A stretch of DNA of 64,000 nt, taken from NCBI GenBank assembly GCA_002005505.1, contig KV908509.1, forward strand, positions 41,001-105,000, in the 5' to 3' direction. The notes beneath the pieces were generated by a model. The model was not told where the DNA came from and did no database searches. It saw only the letters and a list, made by a program, of their open reading frames with translations. The translations under genes were made by a program, and so were the position numbers. Source of the DNA: Botryococcus braunii (taxonomy: Eukaryota; Chlorophyta; Trebouxiophyceae). Positions 53,868 through 64,000 of the stretch are shown piece after piece (within the stretch, counting starts at the first letter, position 1; each line of letters starts with the position of its first letter).

Positions 53868-55196
53868 GGCCTACCGCGTCCCCTTGCCCGGCCCCGTCCA
53901 CGGCCCCGTCCTCTGATTCTCCTCCCCCGTCCGGCCCCACCCTGTGCTGTCCACCCTTGCATAGGGGCTGCTCGCACACCGAGGGACCTAAAGTTGTTGT
54001 GGCCCCCTCCTACCCGTCGCCGCAGCAAATCACCAGCCAGACCTGGAATTGGTGGAGCAGGCTGGTTTACCTCCTGTCTGGCCTTCACAATGTGTTGCAA
54101 GATGTCCCACTGTTGTTGATTAAGATAGGTGTTAGGGTCCTCTCTAAGTTTTTTGAGTGGGCAAAACCAAGATTCATGGCCAGGGGTATTGCACGCGTAA
54201 CAGCTTCTGTTGAGGGGAAAGGCAACTCTAGTGTCCCTCCGATACTCGGGAGGTAAACCATCCCTGTGGGGATAAGGAGTCGCGCCTTGGATCGCGGCGA
54301 CCGTGGCGAGCAGCGCAGGGTAACCATGGGCCATCTGGATTGGCGCTGCCACCATCGGTGCAGCTGCCATCATCCCAAATTCAATGACTGTAGTAGGGGA
54401 TTGTCCAGTCCTGTCCGACGCCAGCAATGTGCGGTGCTGGGCCAACGGTGGCGGTTGCAATGCTTGGGTTAGGGCCCCCGGGGCCGGTTCTCAGTCTCTT
54501 TGCCTGTAAGGGCCCGCCCACCGCGGCATCGTACCGTGTGAGTAAACTTATCAAGGCATCCAAATCATCAAAACCTTTGCCTGTTGTAGGGTTAATTGCT
54601 GAATATTTCTTTAAATCCTCACGTAGGCCTTTACGAAACCTATGGATTTTCTCCCCCATGGATAGGTCCCCACTGACTTCTACCTCTGCTAGCAAGGTTG
54701 TAAAGCGCTCAACATACTTCTCAACTGATTCGTTGCCCTGATATACGGAATCAAGTTTATCCCTTGCCTTTGCAACCTTATCAGTGTTATTATAGACAGA
54801 AGACAACAGATCCCCAAAGAGAGCTAAATCCACGACAGCACCTGGATTTTGCCTCACGTAAGCTGCTTTTTTGGTTAACCACACCTTTTTCACGCTCTTT
54901 CCTAAGCAGCGCACTGCGTAGTCAACCCTGAGGTTCGCGGGCACACCGGTGAGTTCACAATATGACCTCACATCGTCTAGGAATTGTTCGAGATCGTCCC
55001 TGCGTCCCTCGAATTTTTCCGGTAAGTGGGTTCGAACGGTCGGGATTCTTGCCTGTGGGTTCGCGGGGTTTTGAGCCGCAACTTCAGCGTTTTCTGCCTG
55101 TTGTCGTAACTCAGCCAGTTCGGCAGCCATTGCCGCTTCACGCCCCTCGGCCTCTGCCAAAGCAGCCTGCAGCTCTTCGACTTGTCGTCTAGCCAT
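53864..55196 (-). pseudogene. gag: N gag with coiled coil and zinc knuckle; one frameshift
   Basis: ATG at 55194-55196 (MARRQVEELQAALAEAEGRE) starts an alanine- and glutamate-rich coiled coil, then the capsid core (KFEGRRDDLEQFLDDVRSYCELTG, ARDKLDSVYQGNESVEKYVERF) to about 54500. The frame shifts between about 54400 and 54460; the second part holds the knuckle CYACNTPGHESWFC (about 54200-54160) and an arginine- and glycine-rich tail ending at TGA 53864-53866. Upstream open codons to 55307 have no better ATG. Confidence 0.88.
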
Positions 55197-55412
55197 ATCT
55201 GAGCTGTCAGTGCTGGCGAGGCTCGGTGACACAGGAAATCGAGAAAGTCCGGGTGGGGGCCCTAAACTCGGTGACCCGAGTCGTAGGCCCCTAAAAGCGC
55301 CACACACACCACAACTAACCCAATCCGAATCTATAGAATTCTCTGAAAAACTTCTTTGGGAAATTTTTTCAACGAGAGGAGCTCAAAATTTGGCCCCTCT
55401 CGCCGATACCAG

Positions 55413-55708
55413 TGATACAGTAGAAACGGCCAAAGGATGCGGGAACAATGGTTACACCTTGTTTGGGCTCCACCTCAGTACCCGTCCAGTCCGGCCCGGT
55501 CCTTCCTCTGCCAAAGCCTTATTCTATCCTGTTCTAAGTGTCCCTGTCTCCATCGCCAATGCGCCTTGTCAAGTAAGGGTCACTCCCTTGGCGCGTGAAG
55601 CAGCCACTTTTTGGCGTGGAGGACCATAACTCACAAAGGGACCTTTATGGAGGTCCAAATCCTCGTGGTCCGGTCATTTTCCTATAACACGCGACTATTC
55701 CTGTTACA
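55413..55708 (-). repeat. N 5' LTR (296 bp)
   Basis: Direct repeat of 48834-49130 with several differences. The primer site follows at 55396-55411. Confidence 0.92.
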
Positions 55709-56353
55709 CTCACTCAGGGGATCGACGCATGCATTCAAAGAGAGGAAGAGCCTGTAAGGAGTTGTGCTGACCGACTTCGCATCCTCATCGGATACCTGCA
55801 AGATCCTTTGCCTGCACGGATGATTATACAGCTTTTTATCAAAGGACTTATCCCGCCGCTTAGGGAGCGAGTTTTGATGGCTTCTCCTGCTGGGACGTTG
55901 TCAGAGGTCATTAGGTTGGCCTCGAACTACGAGCAATCCTTTGGGGTTGCCCCAGTAGGGATAGCTGTCTTCCCTAACCCCTTGGAAGAAAACAGGCGCC
56001 AGCAATGGAATGATAACCGCAATCAGCGTGGAGGAAACTTCAATAGGCAACAGCAGCAGCCCTTGCTACAACCGCCACTGCAACAAGACCGGGAACGTGA
56101 ACGAAGTTGGGCCCCTAGGCCTAGGGACGACCAGGACCGCCGCCGGGAGCAAGAACCCCGGAATCTTCCGGTAAACCAACCGCCGGCGCCAACCAGAAGC
56201 AATCCAAATTCAAACCAAAACCCCAAGGAATCTGACATTTCTGCCCTTGCACGGGAGTTCGAGAGAATGAAGGTGCAACTTGCTGAGTTACCGAGTGGAG
56301 CTGTGACTGCCCACTTTACTCAGTTTGTTGACGAACAAGAGACCCCCCATGAC
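55709..56353 (+). pseudogene. gag: M2 gag, second part
   Basis: Resumes with LTQGIDACIQREEEPVRSCADRLRILIGYL, the second half of a gypsy capsid, then a glutamine- and arginine-rich tail (NFNRQQQQPLLQ, DRERERSW) without a zinc knuckle. The frame is open until the MITE at 56354. Confidence 0.8.
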
Positions 56354-57416
56354 CAGTGTTTTACACCCCGTACGTTGCCCGTACGGGGAATGCAAATTCA
56401 TACGGGGCCCGTACAAAATTCCAGGCCTGGGTCGGGGCACCCGTAAAAATCCGGACTGTGTGGCCAAGGAAATACGGGGAGGCCCCATGCCACTTGGTGC
56501 CCGCCCTACGGGGCCCCCGTAAAAATTACGCCTACTTCTCGATTAATTTACGGGGAAAAAAGCTGTGATCGACGTACAAAGCCCATGAAATTTGGTGAAA
56601 ATGGCTTCAAATATCACAGGAGGCTGCCGGCCGTGTCACATTTGTTTGGGAACTCGCGAGGTCGAATTTATTTGGATTTCCAGCGAAGATTCCTTTATAG
56701 ACAGGAGAATTTACCCCAAATTCTCCTATCAATACAGAAATTTGCGCTGGAAATGTGACGTGACTCTCGACTCGGGAATCGGGTCACCCTAATGTGGCTG
56801 AAATGTGATCTCGCGGACCCGATTGTCGCGGAAATGTGATCTCGTGGACCCGATTGGCTGAAATGTGATCACGCGGAAGCACGGCGGGAGTTGCCAATAT
56901 CTTTTGCGTAGTCGGTTCGTTTATGCCATCCAAAACGGTGTGAAGTTCACACCTTGAACTGACACAGGATTGCTGCCTTTTGAAGACAGACACGACGTCC
57001 TGTATTTGTATTGAAAAGTTGCTAAAGGATGGAGGAGGCAGGTTTGCGGGACCAACCTATAGGGGAGAACCTCGGCAATGAGGACCCTTCTGTAGAAATA
57101 GACTGACCTTATTATTTCGATGATGACTGCAATGAAAATTGCTATGAGGCCTTCAACGAGGAGAGCAATTACTGAAGCCTTTCCAAGTGCTGCCAAGTGC
57201 CATTGTGGGCCGCACTAAGTGATATGGTGGCTGGCGCGCGGTTTGGGCCAGAAATGTGCATTTTGGTACCCCGTACGATTTTCGACATGCCATACGGGAC
57301 ACCCGTATAATCACGACGGTTTTCCTACCTGAATACGCCCCCCCCCCCCCCCCGGGCACTTTTACGGGGGCAACTCGGGGCCCCCGTACCAATTTTGGAC
57401 GGCCTGTAGAACACTG
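56354..57416. mobile_element. hAT-like MITE (1063 bp)
   Basis: Terminal inverted repeats CAGTGTTTTACA and its near-complement TGTAGAACACTG (one mismatch), starting with CAGTG as in many hAT elements. Flanking 8-mers CCCATGAC (56346-56353) and ACCATGAG (57417-57424) match at six of eight positions, fitting an aged 8-bp TSD. Both subterminal regions carry many CCCGTA/TACGGG motifs. Inside are a perfect 10-bp hairpin (56703-56712 with 56718-56727), three tandem units containing GAAATGTGATC (about 56793-56876) and a C16 run (57338-57353). No transposase ORF is present. Confidence 0.72.
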
Positions 57417-57973
57417 ACCATGAGCAGGCTGAACCCCCAACTGACGGCTACATTGCAGTGGCAGAAGCTTACGGCAAGAGAGCCGCCGAAGACGCACCGG
57501 AAGCCCAGCCAGTACCGTTAAAGAGGAGGCCAAACAATCGGGAAGATGCTACTGTGGACCCAGTGGGTGTCCCTAATGACCGACCCGATGAAGCGCGGCG
57601 CCCTACTCGGGTAACTGGACCTACACAACCTACCCCACCAACTCCAGCGCCACTACCAGAAAGGTGGGCAACATTGACTCGGCATCCCATCGATCTAGGA
57701 GCCTTGCCAGCTTGGCCTGACCGTGTAGTTTACCGGTGTCCAACAACCACCACTGGTCCTACAGAACCAGTTCAACAAATTAAAAGCTTACCAATGAAGT
57801 TGTCAGTACAAACGTACCTCAACCACGTAAGTGATGACGAGTTTGAAAGGGTTATAGCTGAACTCAAGGAATCAAGGAGCAAATCTTGCCGCACCCGCAA
57901 CCGAAGTACCGCTGGAGCTCAGGAGGAAGTCGTGACCTTATCTAGCAGCACTAGCGACACGGACCTAAGGTGA
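57417..57973 (+). pseudogene. gag: M2 gag-protease connector
   Basis: Coding resumes after the MITE (EQAEPPTDGYIAVAEAYGKRAAEDAPEAQPVPLKRR), a proline- and threonine-rich region and a short helical segment (LSVQTYLNHVSDDEFERVIAELKESR) to a stop at 57971-57973. It has no recognised domain; the position suggests the C-terminus of Gag or a linker before protease. Confidence 0.6.
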
Positions 57974-58446
57974 TCGCGCGTCAACTCATGGACGCTAAGC
58001 AACCCACACAGAACCTTCAACGGGCAGGTGTGACCACTGCGGTGGCACGTGTGCCTGTGCTGATCAACGGCGTTGTTTTTGAGGATGGTGTCATTGACAC
58101 AGGAGCTACCAATACCATGATGTCGCAGGCTGTTGCCAGGCGCTTAAATCTATGGGACCAGATTGGGCCCTCACGGCTTAAGTTCCTATGTGCGGATGGG
58201 AAATCTTCTACCCCTTGGGGAGTGTTGCGCCGCTTGACGGTTGGGGTGGATGGTCTTGAGATCCCCCTCGATGTCTATGTGAGCGGTGCCACGACCTACG
58301 ACATACTACTGGGCACTGATTGGCTATCGCAAGCTAAGGCTGACATCAGCTTCTCCAAGCAAGAAATGACCTTCAGAATCGACCCCTATCTCGTGGGCCG
58401 AGAGGGGATCAGTGTTGCCAATGTTGCGAAAGCTTATTCAAGGTGA
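57970..58446 (+). CDS. M2 aspartic protease domain
   Basis: An ORF of 158 codons with VIDTGATNTMMSQAVARRLNL (catalytic DTGA, about 58093-58104), a flap region, and ILLGTDWL (the second hydrophobic-Gly motif of retropepsins), typical of gypsy proteases. It overlaps the stop of the preceding ORF by a few bases. RT should follow but sequence changes after 58446, so the element is truncated here. Confidence 0.8.
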   Translation: MIARQLMDAKQPTQNLQRAGVTTAVARVPVLINGVVFEDGVIDTGATNTMMSQAVARRLNLWDQIGPSRLKFLCADGKSSTPWGVLRRLTVGVDGLEIPLDVYVSGATTYDILLGTDWLSQAKADISFSKQEMTFRIDPYLVGREGISVANVAKAYSR

Positions 58447-58845
58447 TTTGAGGTCAATCGTCCTATTACGAACAGTAGGGGCGCTGGTTCGAATACCATG
58501 GACAACCCATCGGGTCTACCGGATATGGTGCGAGGATGCAATACGGTATTGATTATGTAGTGTTGAAAGCAGTGTTTTGTAGATTTGTTCCAAGCAGTGT
58601 TTTGGAATGGTGTTCTGGATGTACATGAGAGTGCAGAGCGGAGTCCTGTATGACTCCCTTATGAAATTGTTGTACTGCTGAGCCCTCAGCGCTCGAATTT
58701 CCAGAGATCTCAGCGATTGCACTGCTGCGCTCTCAGCGATTGGGGGTCAACCTATATAGTCCGGCGAGGCCGGGGCGCTCGAATTTCCAGAGCTCTCAGC
58801 GATTGCACTGCTGCGCTCTGAGCGCGCGGATTTCCTGCGTATAGG
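58447..58845. other. Non-coding stretch with 87-bp-spaced direct repeat
   Basis: No ORF. A segment of about 54 bp (GCGCTCGAATTTCCAGAG, CTCAGCGATTGCACTGCTGC) lies at about 58690-58743 and again at about 58777-58830, with TATATAG (about 58753) between them. AGCAGTGTTTTG also occurs twice (58569 and 58593). It may be part of an unidentified LTR. Confidence 0.45.
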
Positions 58846-59166
58846 GAGCAGAAGTCTCCATCTTAGTGCCCTGTTGCACACAAGACTCCTTAAATTGCTT
58901 ATTCATGAATTCCGCCCCCTGTCAGTCCTCACGCATTTCACAATGGTTCCCCTGTCGGTCTGCGAGTACTTCAGCAGATCAATCAGTGCCTTGGGAATGA
59001 CATCCTTTGATTTAACAATCAAGGAGGCAAGCATGTGTGAATCTCATCTACTACAGTGACCCAAAGTCGCTCTCCTGTCAGAGCTGAGGGTGCAATAGGC
59101 CCCACAGTGTCTACGTTAACCCTGTCGAGTACCTTCTCTGCAGGTCTGGATGATGGAGGGAAAGGT
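58846..59166 (-). pseudogene. pol: O: copia integrase scrap
   Basis: The minus strand encodes SSRPAEKVLDRVNVDTVGPI (first catalytic Asp), LTGERLWVTVVDE, then, with stops and frame changes, VRTDRG and QQGTKMET. It is similar to alpha-family integrase. It is cut on the right by the P LTR at 59167. Confidence 0.75.
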
Positions 59167-59336
59167 TGTAATGATCTAGGAAATTCACGAAGACAAAGGC
59201 TAGATGCAAGATCTAAGACAAAGGCTCGTGTGAGAATGACCTCACACAGGTGCATACCGAGTCGTATGCACCCTCGTGGTCGAAGACCACGTGAGACCCG
59301 TATCCGACGGGTGGACGTATCCGGAAGTACGTTACA

Positions 59337-59728
59337 TTTCTCCCCCTCTTAGCTAGCCGAGCTCCTGGGAGGCTAACAAAGGGTGAGTGTGGAAGGCTCA
59401 CTGTAACACATCCACAAGATGGTGAGCTGATGAGCGACGACCCGAAGACACCAAGCCCGAGGACTTGGGTTCGAACTTGCCTTGGGTGTACTGGGTAATA
59501 AGCCCGCAGTGAACGGGGTAACGCCGGCCACAGGCCAAACGCCACTGATTCGAAGAGCTAAGTCACTACAGCAGTAAGACACAGCTTATGCTGGGACCCG
59601 AGGGAGTGGGCGTAGGAAGGCTAGCACTTGACCTGCAAGTCGGAAGGATACTCGGTGCACTCGAGTATGCGGCTAAATAACCACGACCCTCCCGCAGGCG
59701 CGGGGGCTCAAGGCCGCTGATGACCCTC
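59337..59728 (-). other. P 3' untranslated region
   Basis: No supported ORF. A short stem (TTAGCC with GGCTAA, between 59349 and 59376) lies next to the polypurine tract. Confidence 0.6.
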
Positions 59729-62700
59729 CTATGTCGGTGCGTTGCGACCGACTGTGTCCCAGTACCTCTTGAGCACTTCAGGAGCATTGGTCAAATTCCC
59801 TTGTGGTTCCCAAGTATTGTGTTCCGGAGAGTGTCCTGTCCACTGGACGAGGCACTCGTACTTGGCGGGATTTCGAGAATTGACACGACGGTGGGCTACG
59901 ATGGAGTCCACCTCGTATTCCCTTCTCCAAGGAGAAGTTCCGCTGGAGGCGGAGGTTGAACTGATCCATCCCTACGGTAGGGTTCCAACTTGGATACATG
60001 AAAGACATCATGTATTCTCCAGCGTGCAGGCAGAACTAGCTCATAAGCTTGTTTGCCAATGCGCTTGTGGACTTGGAATGGACCTACCCAGCGAAGGAGG
60101 AGTTTTGGAGTGCCTTGCATAAAACGTAGGTCCTTGGAGGACAGAAGGACCCAATCCCCTGGTGAGAACTGGAGATCCCTACGTTTTGTGTTGGCTGCCT
60201 GTGCCTGTCGGTTGGTGGCTACTCGGTGTACCATCCGAGCTTCATTGATCAAACGCTGCATGCGCTGAACGAAGCCGGCTGCGCTCGGAACCCGTAGGTT
60301 GGGTAGGAGCGTGGCTGGGAGGTATGGATGATGCCCGTAGTTGAGCATGAATGGAGTAGTTCCTGTGCTCTCATGGTCTGCGTTGTTGATAGCAAACTCG
60401 GCGCAGGACAACTTGGTGTCCCAGTCAGTTTGGCTGGACGACACGTACATGCGTAGCATGTCTTCCAGTACCCGGTTGGTCCTTTCTGTCTGACCATCCG
60501 TTTGAGGGTGGTAGGCAGTGGACATGGCCTGTTTGGTACCGAGTATCTCGCACAAAGCCTTGGTGAAGTGGCTGGTGAAGAGTGGATCTCTGTCAGACAC
60601 TATCACTTGGGGGACCCCATGCAACTTCCATACGTTGTCAACGTACAGGCGTGCCGTTTGCTCCGCTGTCGCTCGCGACGTGGTTGGCACCAGATGGACC
60701 ATCTTGGAGAGTTTGTCCACGATCACGAAGATGGCATCGTGGCCGCGCTCTGTGGACGGTAGTTGCGTGATGAAGTCCATCGTGACTGTATGCCAAGGAG
60801 CCAAGGGTAAGCCCAGAGGTTGCAGGAGACCAGCTGGTTTGAGGTTCCTGGCTTTGTTCTTTTGGCACAGATGGCATGTGGTGACATACCTCTCCACTTC
60901 CTGAGTCATAGAAGGCCACCAGTAATGGCGGGTTATGAGCTTCAGGGTCTTCCGAACACCTTGGTGTCCAGCGTATGGGCTGTCATGCATTTCCTTAAGG
61001 AGAAGGGTTCGCAACCCAAATGCATCGGGTACGGCAACTTTGCCGTCGTGTAGAAAGAGACCCTCGTGTGAGAGGAGACCCTTCAAGTTGTCAGCATCCT
61101 GGAACCATGGGTCCACAGAATAACCTTGCACGAACTTGTCTTTCCATGACAGGCTCGTGGGCTCTCCCCCCCCTGAAGTCACACCGGAACGGAGGACGGC
61201 AGATAGGGATGGACTCGGTAGACAGGGAGAGTCAGGGGGTGCTAAGACCCCAGATGCCACAATGGCATTGACAAAGCCACACGGTGGAGTGTAATCACTG
61301 CCGAGGGCAGGGTGACGACTGAGGGCATCAGCTACCACATTGGACTTGCCAGCAACGTGATCCCAACGGAAGTGGAATCTGGAAAGGAACTCAGCCCATC
61401 GTGTTTGACGTCGGCTAAGGGTAGGAAGCGAGTCCAAGTAGGTGATGGCTTTGTGGTCTGTGACGACCCGGAACTCAGGAGCACATTCAAGGTAGCAGCG
61501 CCAGACAGTGAGGGCGTGCACCACAGCCAGGAGCTCTTGTTCCCCAGTGGCATAGTTGATTTCCGCAGGTGTAAGACCTCGGCTTTCGAAGGCCACTGGA
61601 CGACCATTTTGATAGAGCACGGCCCCGAGCCCATGAAGGGAGGCATCCGTGTGCACTTCAAATGGTTGAGAGAAATCAGGGAAAGCTAGGCAGGGAGCAG
61701 TGGTCAAGGCCTGCTTGATTGCTTGGAAAGCAGCAGCGCAAGCAGGAGACCAGACCCAAGCCACACCTTTACGAGAAAGGCGGTGGAGAGGGGAAGCCAG
61801 CATCGCAAAGTTACGAATGAACTTGCGGAAGTAGGTGGCTAAGCCCAGGAAGGACCGTAGGTGACTGAGATTCCTAGGAGTAGGAAAATCAGCTACGGCA
61901 GCTGTCTTACGGGGATCCACTTTGATTCCATCCGCAGACACCACATGACCCAAGTACGTGACTTCGGGCTGGGCGAAGGAGCATTTCTTGAGATTGGCAT
62001 AGAGCTGATGCTCTCGCAAAAGGTCCAGAACCTTTTGCAGGTGTGCACGATGCTCCTCAGGGGTTTTACTATAGATGAGGATATCATCCAAGTAAACCAA
62101 GACAAACTTGTGGAGGTATGGGCGGAAGATTGTATTCATAGCAGTTTGGAAAGTGGCTGGTGCATTGGTGAGACCGAAGGGTAAGACTTTCCATTGATAC
62201 AAGCCCATAGGAGTCCTGAAAGCAGTTTTCGGAACATCCTCCTCAGTGATCCGGATCTGGTGGTACCCAGAGGTGAGATCCAGACTGGTGAAGACAGTGG
62301 AGCCTTGGAGTTGGTCAAGAGTATCATCTATGCGTGGCATAGGGTACTTGTTCTTGACAGTGAGTTTGTTAAGTGCGCGATAGTCGATGACCATGCGCAA
62401 GCTCCCGTCTTTCTTTTGGACAAAGAGGATAGGTGCTCCATATGGTGACGTGGAGGGCTCTATGGATCCCTTTTCCAAAAGCAGTTTGGTCTGTCTCTCG
62501 GCTTCAAGGAATTCAGCGCGAGAGAGACGGTAGAGTGGTCGAGAAGGAGGTTTGCCATGTGGGTCAATCAGAGGGATTGTGTGAGAGATTCCAGGACGGT
62601 CTGGGGGTAACCCAGGTACCTCGTCCGGAAAGACATCAGCATACCCCTTGAGTATATCATCGACCAGGGATGGTCCAGACATGGCAGACTCGTCGACTTT

Positions 62701-63348
62701 GGTTACAGTGGAAAGGAAAGACTTACATCCTGAACGGACTAAGCGTTTAGCCTTCACTGCAGAGATGACCAACACCTTAGTATCCTGACACCAGCTGCCA
62801 GGGCAAGGCTTGTCCAAAGGTGCACACCGTAAAACAAATGGCTTTGCTTTGTTCGTGTAACCTCTGATGGTCAGCTCATCGAAGTCCAATTGAGCACGAC
62901 AACGACGTAACCACGGGTTGCCCAAGATGAGAGTCCAATCCATAGCTAAGTCTAACACAACACAAGGAACCCTTGTGAAACGTTGACCCTGGACGGTAAC
63001 GGACACTGTGACTTGGCCCATATGGTTGACGCGCGTCCCATTGGCTAGTTGTAGCTGTGGGTGCACATTTCCCCGTGGGGACACTTCCAATGCATGCTTC
63101 TTCACGAAGGCGGAGCTGATGACGTTACACGCCGCTCCGGAGTCGAAGAGGATGTGGCCATGCTGGTCCAACACCTGCCCAGCAAAGACCATGGTGAGGT
63201 CTTGTACAGCAGGGTCTGGATGAAAAGCATGGGCAGCTAGAAGTGGTGGTGCAGGCAATTCATGTGAGTGAGAATTGGCCGTAGGAGGAACCGGACTTAT
63301 TCCAGCTACATCTGCAGGAGCTGCAGGAGAGACTGAAGGCCCAGACCT
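59729..63348 (-). pseudogene. pol: P pol: protease to integrase and chromodomain; read through from gag
   Basis: One open frame from directly after the gag TGA (63349-63351) to 59896. Protease [11 protein letters not shown] at about 63140; [22 protein letters not shown] and [11 protein letters not shown] (about 62080); RNase [15 protein letters not shown] (about 61640); integrase zinc domain ([20 protein letters not shown]) and D,D,E in [17 protein letters not shown] and [10 protein letters not shown] (60800-60470). A one-base shift near 59920 moves the chromodomain (ECLVQWTGHSPEHNTWEPQGNL, 59911-59729) to another frame. There is no ATG in the first 30 codons, so pol is probably made as a Gag-Pol fusion. 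Confidence 0.92.
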
Positions 63349-63351
63349 TCA
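63349..63351 (-). promoter_or_regulatory. Candidate readthrough stop between P gag and pol
   Basis: Sense CGC TGA AGG TCT: a lone stop inside an otherwise continuous frame of more than 1300 codons. See the finding on gag-pol expression. Confidence 0.55.
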
Positions 63352-64000
63352 GCGTTTAGCAGGTGGCAAGACAACGTTAGGATGCGGGCAAGGCGCGGTG
63401 TCGTGCTCGTGGACGCCGCAATTAATGCAGCGCCCGTCAGAGTTGCGCCTGTGGAAGAGGGCTTCAGCGAGGCCCTTCTTGGCCCACTTGGCCACCTCCT
63501 CAGCGAGTGCCTTGGGAGGCAGGTTGAGGGCAGGCTTCTTGGCAGGCTTGGTGGCCAAGGGTGGCGCGCGACGCTTGTCCGCACGTGAACCACCCTCCTT
63601 GCGGTGGTCAGTGTGAGAGCCCCCTGCAAGGACAGTGAGAAGATCCTCAGCTTCCTTGGCAGCCTTGACTACCACGTCAAGGTGCTCGAACTCATCCTTG
63701 GCCATGGCATCCCTCATGACCAACTGGTAGACAGGTGGCTTGAGACCATTGCGAAAAGCTGAGCAAGCCTCTGGCCCCGAGATGGGGTGTTGAACTGCCT
63801 CTACCATGATTGCTCTGAAAGCTGCATGATAGGAAGCAACAAAGTGAATGTGTCGTAAGCGTGCGAGACGAACTCGAACAGTGTGTTCGACCTTACCCTC
63901 CACAAACTGAGCAAGCATTTCAGTTTTGAAGGTGGAAAAGTCCCTAGGATCACGTCCCCGCTGAGTGAGAGACTTTTTCATTAAGGCCCATTGCTCGGCT
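63349..64000 (-). CDS. gag: P gag, C-terminal part with zinc knuckle
   Basis: Open from the window edge (EQWALMKKSLTQRG). The capsid core (FSTFKTEMLAQFVEGKVEHTV, YHAAFRAIMVEAVQ) is followed by a lysine-rich hinge and the knuckle CINCGVHEHDTAPC (about 63435-63394). It ends at TGA 63349-63351, in the same frame as pol. Confidence 0.88.
   Translation of the reverse strand, partial: AEQWALMKKSLTQRGRDPRDFSTFKTEMLAQFVEGKVEHTVRVRLARLRHIHFVASYHAAFRAIMVEAVQHPISGPEACSAFRNGLKPPVYQLVMRDAMAKDEFEHLDVVVKAAKEAEDLLTVLAGGSHTDHRKEGGSRADKRRAPPLATKPAKKPALNLPPKALAEEVAKWAKKGLAEALFHRRNSDGRCINCGVHEHDTAPCPHPNVVLPPAKR

Larger units (their letters stand above)
48834..55708 (-). mobile_element. N, near-complete Ty3/gypsy chromovirus, TSD CTCAC
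   Basis: 6875 bp; LTRs 48834-49130 and 55413-55708 (about 296 bp, several differences); TSD CTCAC at 48829-48833 and 55709-55713. Sense order: LTR, primer site TGGTATCGGCGAGAG (about 55396-55411), gag, pol with chromodomain, 3' region, polypurine tract, LTR. Only two frameshifts separate it from an intact element. Confidence 0.95.
59167..64000 (-). mobile_element. P, Ty3/gypsy chromovirus (5' end beyond window)
   Basis: 3' LTR 59167-59336 (170 bp, sense TGTAACGTAC to TCATTACA), polypurine tract CTAAGAGGGGGAGAAA (59337-59352), chromodomain, pol and the end of gag. Inserted in the integrase scrap O. The 5' LTR and start of gag lie to the right of the window; the LTR end at 59167 is inferred from the terminal motif and the O junction. 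Confidence 0.85.

Noticed and set aside
58484..58498. GGTTCGAATACC, resembling a tRNA T-arm or pol III B box
   Set aside because: No A box, no cloverleaf and no SINE tail nearby.
1..64000. CRISPR arrays, rRNA, tRNA genes or bacterial operons
   Set aside because: No regular short repeat-spacer array, no rRNA or tRNA sequence and no Shine-Dalgarno-type gene packing; all coding is retroelement-like.

Overview
The window looks like the repeat-rich nuclear DNA of a streptophyte (a plant or charophyte-type alga). This is inferred from plant-type Ty1/copia and chromodomain-bearing Ty3/gypsy polyproteins, G+C-neutral composition and the absence of any recognisable host gene. Almost every base can be assigned to LTR retrotransposons inserted into one another. 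I name the elements by letter. The species cannot be fixed from the sequence.

Layout. 1-7134: copia element A (+), split by a gag-only element R1 (119-2448, -). 7135-9902: remains of copia-like element F (-), with an upstream ORF, the start of gag, and a 1.5-kb LTR that holds an intron-containing block and its exact spliced copy. 9903-10289: an unassigned ORF fragment. 10290-46115: a decayed copia element C0 (+) that hosts four insertions: C1 (10910-18233, +, young), B1 (20576-27342, -), a short gypsy derivative G (28115-29641, -) and B2 (30205-45476, +). B2 itself holds a tyrosine-recombinase-like fragment L, itself split by gypsy element K (32849-39025, +), and two solo LTRs (41338-41539 and 41551-42244). 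46116-58446: gypsy remains M/M2 (RT-RNase H piece, long leader, gag, protease), split by chromovirus N (48834-55708, -) and a 1.06-kb hAT-like MITE (56354-57416). 58447-64000: a repeat block, a copia integrase scrap O, and chromovirus P (59167 to beyond the window, -). Five-base target-site duplications (TSDs) flank at least nine of these insertions, so the order of events can be read directly.

Most notable signal. In all copia-type LTRs here (A, B1, B2, C1, C0 and, in modified form, F) a 135-146 bp unit occurs twice, 322-332 bp apart. The first copy starts 28-33 bp after a TATA-like box and ends in CAG|GT. The second ends in a good splice acceptor, CAG|G, just before a 24-28 nt U5. In F the first copy carries three GT-AG introns and the second is the precise intronless version. 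The 5' LTR of B1 has only one unit and is shorter than its 3' LTR by exactly one period. Together this points to LTRs whose R-region is spliced and re-captured during reverse transcription.

Other shared features: copia primer-binding sites match the anticodon arm of initiator tRNA-Met (half-tRNA priming, as known for Drosophila copia and yeast Ty5). The gypsy elements carry a small hairpin directly upstream of a G7 polypurine tract, in five or six different LTR families. No rRNA, tRNA, CRISPR or intact host gene was seen.
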